A program made the position numbers and the translations under genes. From Typhlomys cinereus (lineage: Eukaryota > Chordata > Mammalia > Rodentia > Platacanthomyidae), in assembly GCA_023101885.1 (NCBI GenBank), contig JALPQD010000142.1, positions 2,874,121-2,938,120 of the forward strand: a stretch of 64,000 nucleotides of DNA. The letters run 5' to 3'. The notes below the pieces were generated by a model. The model was given only the letters and a program-made list of their open reading frames with translations. It had not been told where the DNA came from and made no database searches. Positions 59,186 to 64,000 of this stretch are shown here, piece after piece (position 1 is the first letter of the stretch; each line of letters starts with the position of its first letter).

Positions 59186-59603
59186 GATTAAAAATAACCT
59201 TTTTTTTCTAAAAGCTTCCATAAGCTGAAGTACAAATCAAAAACTACATTTTGTTTGACAAAAAATTTTCTGAATGGCATCTTGATTTCAAATATCATGT
59301 AGTGCAACTGATTAGGATGTAGTATGGAATTCAAATATTCCAGGTCAGAATGTGCAGAAGATAACAGAGCCTTAATTTGAGTAGGTGCCCATACATGACT
59401 GATGAAGCAAATATCAAGTACTGATGACAGGAAAATCAGTGATTATATAATGCTTTTCCTAAAATATGTTTGCTTTCATTAAAGATGAAAAAATATCCCA
59501 GAGAAAGTGTGTGTGTATGCATATATGTGTACATTTCACAGACAAATGGGAAATCTCTACATTAGGATATTTTAATAAATGAATAACCATTAGGACTTCT
59601 TTT
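59186..59603. other. unassigned intergenic DNA
   Basis: Nothing recognised. Confidence 0.4.
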
Positions 59604-59612
59604 CACCAATTG

Positions 59613-59903
59613 TTTTTTATTATTTATTATTTATTCAATTGTGCGTGTTTTATGTGTGTGTGCATGTGTGTGTATGTATGTGTGTGTGTGTAGAACCCCG
59701 GACGAATTCGGGAACCACCATGAACCGCCTCCACCTCCTCCTTGTTTACTCTGCCCTGGGATTCACAGGCTCTGCCCTACCAGGACCAGAAACACAGGTC
59801 GCCCCGGCTACAGCCCAGTGTCTACACGTGGGGTCTAGGATCCAAACTCAGGACCTCCCGCCTGCAAGGCAGAAGCTTAATCCCCGAGCCACCTCTCCAG
59901 CCC
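59613..59903 (-). mobile_element. B2-like SINE
   Basis: The minus-strand 5' end is GGGGCTGGAGAGGTGGCTCG. The internal AGTAAACA segment is present, and the tail is AATTGAATAAATAATAAATA. The flanking duplication is imperfect (CACCAATTGTTTTT against CACCAACTATGTTTTT). Confidence 0.93.
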
Positions 59904-60155
59904 CACCAACTATGTTTTTATGGATGTGACAATCCATCTTTATTTTTTAGATAGGCATGTCCCTATGGCTATTCACATATATCTAATTGGTAGCCTTTGG
60001 GTCACATGGGTCCATTTATAGCCATGACTGTAGACCAACATATTTATAAATGGCAAAAGTATGTCACGATGTCTAAATGTTGGACATGACTGAAAGGAAT
60101 TGTGAGTGAACAGGGTGTGGCTCAACATCAATCACACTTTAAAAATATAGTAGGA

Positions 60156-60436
60156 GGGCTGGAGAGGTGGCTCAGGAGTTAAGCCTCTGCCTTGCAGACG
60201 GAAGGTCCTGAGTTCAGATCCCAGATCCCGCGTATAGACGCCAGGCGGAAGCGGGGGCGGCCTGCGTTCGGGTCCTGGTAAGGCAGAGCCTGTGAATCCC
60301 GGGGCAGAAGGAGGTGGAGGCGTCCATGGTGGTTCCCGAATTAGTCCGTGGTTCTACACACACACAGACACACACACACACACGCACATACATACGTACA
60401 CATGCACAATTGAATAAATAATAAAAAAATCTTTAA
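60156..60436 (+). mobile_element. B2-like SINE
   Basis: It starts GGGCTGGAGAGGTGGCTCAG and ends in AATTGAATAAATAATAAAAA, then TCTTT and A. A 15-bp duplication AAAAATATAGTAGGA flanks it (60141-60155 and 60437-60451). It lacks the AGTAAACA segment and keeps a TCTTT pol III terminator-like signal. Confidence 0.95.
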
Positions 60437-60451
60437 AAAAATATAGTAGGA

Positions 60452-61324
60452 GATGATCCATTTCATTCTACTACTATCTTCTGACTCTGTCAACTGGTGA
60501 TGGCTGAAGGGAAGGGTATAATGAGCACTAACATCTACATTCATGGAGCAAGGCGAAAATAAAATTTATATTGTAAAGTCACCAAAAATATAAAATAACC
60601 AGCTCAATGTGATTGATTTATATTTGATAGCATAGCAAATTCTAACCAGAGTTCAAATCACAAAAATGGAAACAAATTCTGAAATATGTCATTGTCTTGC
60701 CTTTTTCAAAAATAATATGTTGTGACATATACATTACAAAAGTTTGTAATGGAGTGAGCAACATTCTGCAATTTCCTAATATTTGAAAAGCTGTGATCTT
60801 TTGGAAAGCTGTTCACACATGTCATAAACTTGAAATATCCAGTGTTAAGACTGGGAAGTAAATGTTTACAAAGATTTATTGATGCTCACTTGTCCTTGCA
60901 AAGGATTAAATATGAAGATAAATCTAGGAAAGAAGTGACCAGTGTGATAGGAATTATGAAGAATAATGGAAAGTTACACAGTTCAGCAAAGATTTAGTAT
61001 TAATAGCTGCTTAACAAACTCAAAAGCAAAATGTCAAATTGAGAAATGATTTTAATGCCAATGATATGTGATCTGCCAGGACCTCTGGATGGCCTAAGCT
61101 GATGTCAGCAGTTATTTTCATTGGTCTGGGAAGACAGCCTAAAATTCTCTGCACTGGCCCTTCCAAGATTAATAAGTCTACAAAATGACATTTTGGTTGA
61201 GGCAGTTAGGCATAGGTGAAAAAGAATGAGAAACAACCATTACAGCTATGTATTTAAGAAATAATAAGTAATGGTGTTTGACATCTTGGTCTGAATTTAG
61301 TCTATTGGATGAGAATCTCAGTAA
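60452..61324. other. repeat-poor DNA
   Basis: No gene or repeat recognised. The 61020-61200 part is less AT-rich and contains TGATGTCAGCA (61101-61111), similar to a MAF/AP-1-type site. A possible conserved non-coding element. Confidence 0.35.
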
Positions 61325-61470
61325 GCTGGGGCAAAGCCTGAGGTCCTAGCTACTTGGGAGACTGAGGTTGGCAGATCTTAAGCTGAACACACTCCTGAAC
61401 TACAGAGAGAGTGGTTCAAGGTGATTGAGCCTTGGAAACTTAGTGATTCCATTTCAAAATAGAAATTCAC
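61325..61470 (+). mobile_element. 7SL-derived (B1-like) SINE, degenerate
   Basis: GTCCTAGCTACTTGGGAGAC and TGAGGTTGGCAGATCTTAAG are the classic 7SL-derived core. The 5' part and tail are decayed. Confidence 0.75.
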
Positions 61471-61542
61471 AACAGGTTTGGGTATATTGGTCATTGGAAC
61501 AACATTTACTCAACAGGCACAAGGCTATAGTTTCAATACTAG

Positions 61543-61543
<1 letters not shown>

Positions 61544-61604
<61 letters not shown>
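61544..61604. repeat. (GA)n microsatellite
   Basis: About 30 pure GA units. Confidence 0.97.
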
Positions 61605-61607
<3 letters not shown>

Positions 61608-62203
61608 ATTGCCTTAAGAACTATCTCTCTGAATTAAATAAGTCATCAATCATTTAAAAATTAGAATGATACAATGTTCATAGCTGAATATGCAGAATCT
61701 CTCTAAAAATCAGTTCAAGATTCCACAAATGTTCAATGTTCAGTGTTTATTTAGATTTTTGTTCAGAAAATAAAATACCTCAGAGAATAAAATAAAGTCC
61801 TCTGCAAAATTCAGATAATCTCTAAGAGAAACAGGGTTCAGACAATAAATAAGATATAATCTCCAGGCTTAAGGAGTAGAATTCTGAAAAAAATCCCACA
61901 CAATTTATATGTTACCTATCGAGCACTCCAATGATGGAAGAGTACATGAGTGAGAATACATTACAAAGGAACTTATTCACTTCAATATTTAGCTGTGGAT
62001 GAGACTAATCAGTTTCTTTATCTTATACAAAAACATTTTTAGTTTTATTTTCTTTAATTAAACAAGGAAAGGGGAGGGAAGGTCTGTAGAGTTGGCAAAT
62101 TATTGTGAGGTTCATCAAATATGTATAGTGTGCCCTCGATTGCATGTATATAGCAACTTACGTCTCTTTGACTACATGAACCTTTCTGTAGCATTGCATC
62201 ATG
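61605..62203. other. unassigned intergenic DNA
   Basis: Nothing recognised. Confidence 0.4.
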
Positions 62204-62324
62204 TATTCACAGGCCTTTTCAATATCTTTCCTTAGTTCATTTTACTTTTCATATGCAGATTGCTTTTTATCATTAAAAGCCTAATGAGGATTTTAAAGAG
62301 ATAATACATGAAGAGCAAATTAAA
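62204..62324. repeat. 121-bp perfect direct duplication, copy 1
   Basis: From TATTCACAGGCCTTTTCAAT to AAGAGCAAATTAAA this is identical, base for base, to 62653-62773 (offset 449). Flanking bases differ on both sides. Confidence 0.95.
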
Positions 62325-62652
62325 TTACATGTAAGTGTAATTTAAACCAAAGGGGCAAGGTGCTTCTGGTTAGAAACTTCAAATTTCATCAAATTTCTTT
62401 TATATTAGTGTAAACACTATGAGCATATTTGAAAGGATTTTAATCTCTGCCCTTTAGGGACTTCAGTCAGTATATTTAATAAACTTTCAATGAAATACCT
62501 TTAAACATGTATCAGTAATGCAGAATAAACAAGTTTTGTTGATGAAGGCACTTAGATTTAGAATGTTTTATATCATAATTTTATATCATTTTTATATCTT
62601 TATTTAGTCCATTCTGATAAATGATTGCTAAATTAATTATTTAATAGAGACT
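62325..62652. other. spacer between the 121-bp duplicates
   Basis: AT-rich single-copy sequence with no gene or repeat recognised. Confidence 0.4.
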
Positions 62653-62773
62653 TATTCACAGGCCTTTTCAATATCTTTCCTTAGTTCATTTTACTTTTCA
62701 TATGCAGATTGCTTTTTATCATTAAAAGCCTAATGAGGATTTTAAAGAGATAATACATGAAGAGCAAATTAAA
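62653..62773. repeat. 121-bp perfect direct duplication, copy 2
   Basis: Identical to 62204-62324. No A tail or target-site duplication, so it is not a retroposon. Confidence 0.95.
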
Positions 62774-63064
62774 AATTGAAATAACACATCACCAAAAGTT
62801 AAATATTAATGCGAAACTAAAAATCAAATACAGTGGATTTTTAAAATAAAATTAAAAAATATTGTGTTCAGGCAGTTAATTAAAATAAACATTATAAACT
62901 ATACATTGTTCCTTTTTAATATGACTATGAATGTCATTGCTCTATCTTAAATGACTATAATTATATGTGACTAATTATATTTCCATATTTACTTATTATT
63001 ATTTGAAAACATCAAGGACAAATTTTTACAAAATGAAAACATGATGCATTTTTATTCTTTTAGT

Positions 63065-63660
63065 GTTACACTCATGAACATAATGAATTTATGATAATTT
63101 CACTTTTCTACTACCCATTTCCATCCCCCTCCTCTTCCTCTTATAAACTTTCATCTTCCCTGCCACACTCCCTCCTACTTTCAAGTCTTTTGCATGCATG
63201 ACCCACTGGGTTTCAACTGGTTTGCCTTTTATGACATGTGTCTGAGTACTTCCTTGAGTATGAGTCATGTATCAGTGGGTAGACCATTGTGGTAGGCATC
63301 TTCCTATTCTTCTTCATCATCATCAGTCCTCATTAGTCTCTCAGGGAAGTATGTAGCCTCTTGAGCTCTTTCACCTTCTGAGGTGAAACATTGAAAGAAC
63401 AAAGTAGGTTTTGTGAAAGATTGCTGTGAAATCATGAATAGCACAGCTCTGTTATGTCCCTCTCCCTATTTCATGTTCTTATGGTCTTATAGCCCCTCTC
63501 TTGTGATGTTCCTTGGAGATGTAAGTAGGGGGCCATGCAGTCCGCTGTCACTTATTTTCTATACTTGAGACAGCTATGCCTTTCTGTTGTAAACACCTGT
63601 CATTCCAGCAGGGATCTTTCAGGTTGAATGCTGAATGTCCCTCCAATCTATAGGCATGAC
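63065..63660 (-). mobile_element. old L1 3' UTR (Lx-like)
   Basis: The plus strand has a C-rich tract (CCATCCCCCTCCTCTTCCTC) and then CATGACCCACTGGGTTTCAA. It continues through CATTGTGGTAGGCATCTTCC with the layout of a minus-strand rodent L1 3' UTR. It is related to 36165-36400 and diverged from the young copies. Confidence 0.6.
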
Positions 63661-64000
63661 GACAGTTTTTTAAGAAACATTTTGATGTCGTGTCTTTATA
63701 GATAACCCTGGAAAGCCTGCACTCCCTTTGGGGCCTATCTTCTCCCCTTTCTTAGGTTCTCATTCCCACTCTAGTTTGCAGTAACAGGAATGTATTCCAG
63801 CTGAAAAGTGGTCTTAAATCAGTTCATAAAACTGTTGTCTGCCCCCTTCACATTCATGCCACTGTTACCTTTTGCCATGGAGATGGCTACTGTAGCTTGC
63901 AGGATTTTCATATTGATGAGAATTATGATTGCTTAACTGCATCAGCAGCTTCCATAGTACTTTCTTGCACTATGTAAGCTATCCAACAAGGAGGAATCTT
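63661..64000. other. unassigned DNA to window end
   Basis: Nothing recognised; may continue the old L1 to its left. Confidence 0.35.

Overview
The window is AT-rich mammalian nuclear DNA from a rodent, most likely of the mouse-related clade. The diagnostic repeats are tRNA-derived B2-like SINEs (5' end GGGCTGGAGAGGTGGCTCAG), one young ID element, B1, B3 and B4-type SINEs, a solo endogenous-retrovirus LTR, and L1 retrotransposons with a polypurine 3' UTR. I cannot fix the species. The B2-like body, with an unusually GC-rich middle, is not the house-mouse B2 and points to another rodent family.

I recognise no host protein-coding exon, no functional tRNA, rRNA or snRNA gene, and no CpG-island promoter. 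Every long reading frame belongs to an L1 or to simple-sequence DNA. The window is a gene desert or the inside of a very large intron.

Layout. 1-5.3 kb: an L1 on the minus strand with 5' UTR, ORF1 and ORF2 present but broken; its 3' UTR runs off the left edge. An ID and a B2-like SINE sit just beyond its 5' end. 7-9 kb: a possible LTR end, a B3 fragment with a (TC)n(GT)n tract, and a 435-bp solo LTR. 10-17 kb: SINE-rich, with one SINE nested in another, an 887-bp L1 3' end and several microsatellites. 17.4-18.4 kb: an ancient L1 split by another repeat. 18.4-26.5 kb: mostly unassigned AT-rich DNA. 26.5-28.4 kb: a 5'-inverted (twin-primed) L1 with target-site duplications. 29.6-35.4 kb: repeat-poor DNA with candidate regulatory sequence and a 140-bp direct duplication. 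35.46-35.75 kb: a long polypyrimidine tract. 38.7-42.1 kb: a GT tract, an RFX-like motif, a B4 SINE and a truncated L1 with a 15-bp target-site duplication. 44-54 kb: a pentanucleotide tract, an opposite-strand L1 3' UTR, a 4.65-kb L1 whose ORF2 keeps an 825-codon open stretch and which ends in a SINE fragment, and another L1 3' end. 54-64 kb: ancient L1 fragments, three young B2-like SINEs, degenerate B1s, and a perfect 121-bp direct duplication at 62.2/62.65 kb.

How the parts relate: L1 ORF2 makes the endonuclease and reverse transcriptase that also mobilise SINEs. The SINE and L1 insertions here carry the expected 10-18 bp target-site duplications and A-rich tails. The most unusual signals are a one-base frameshift shared by two independent L1 copies, two L1 3'-end copies truncated at nearly the same element position, a probable L1/SINE template-switch chimera, the twin-primed L1, and the identical 121-bp duplication.
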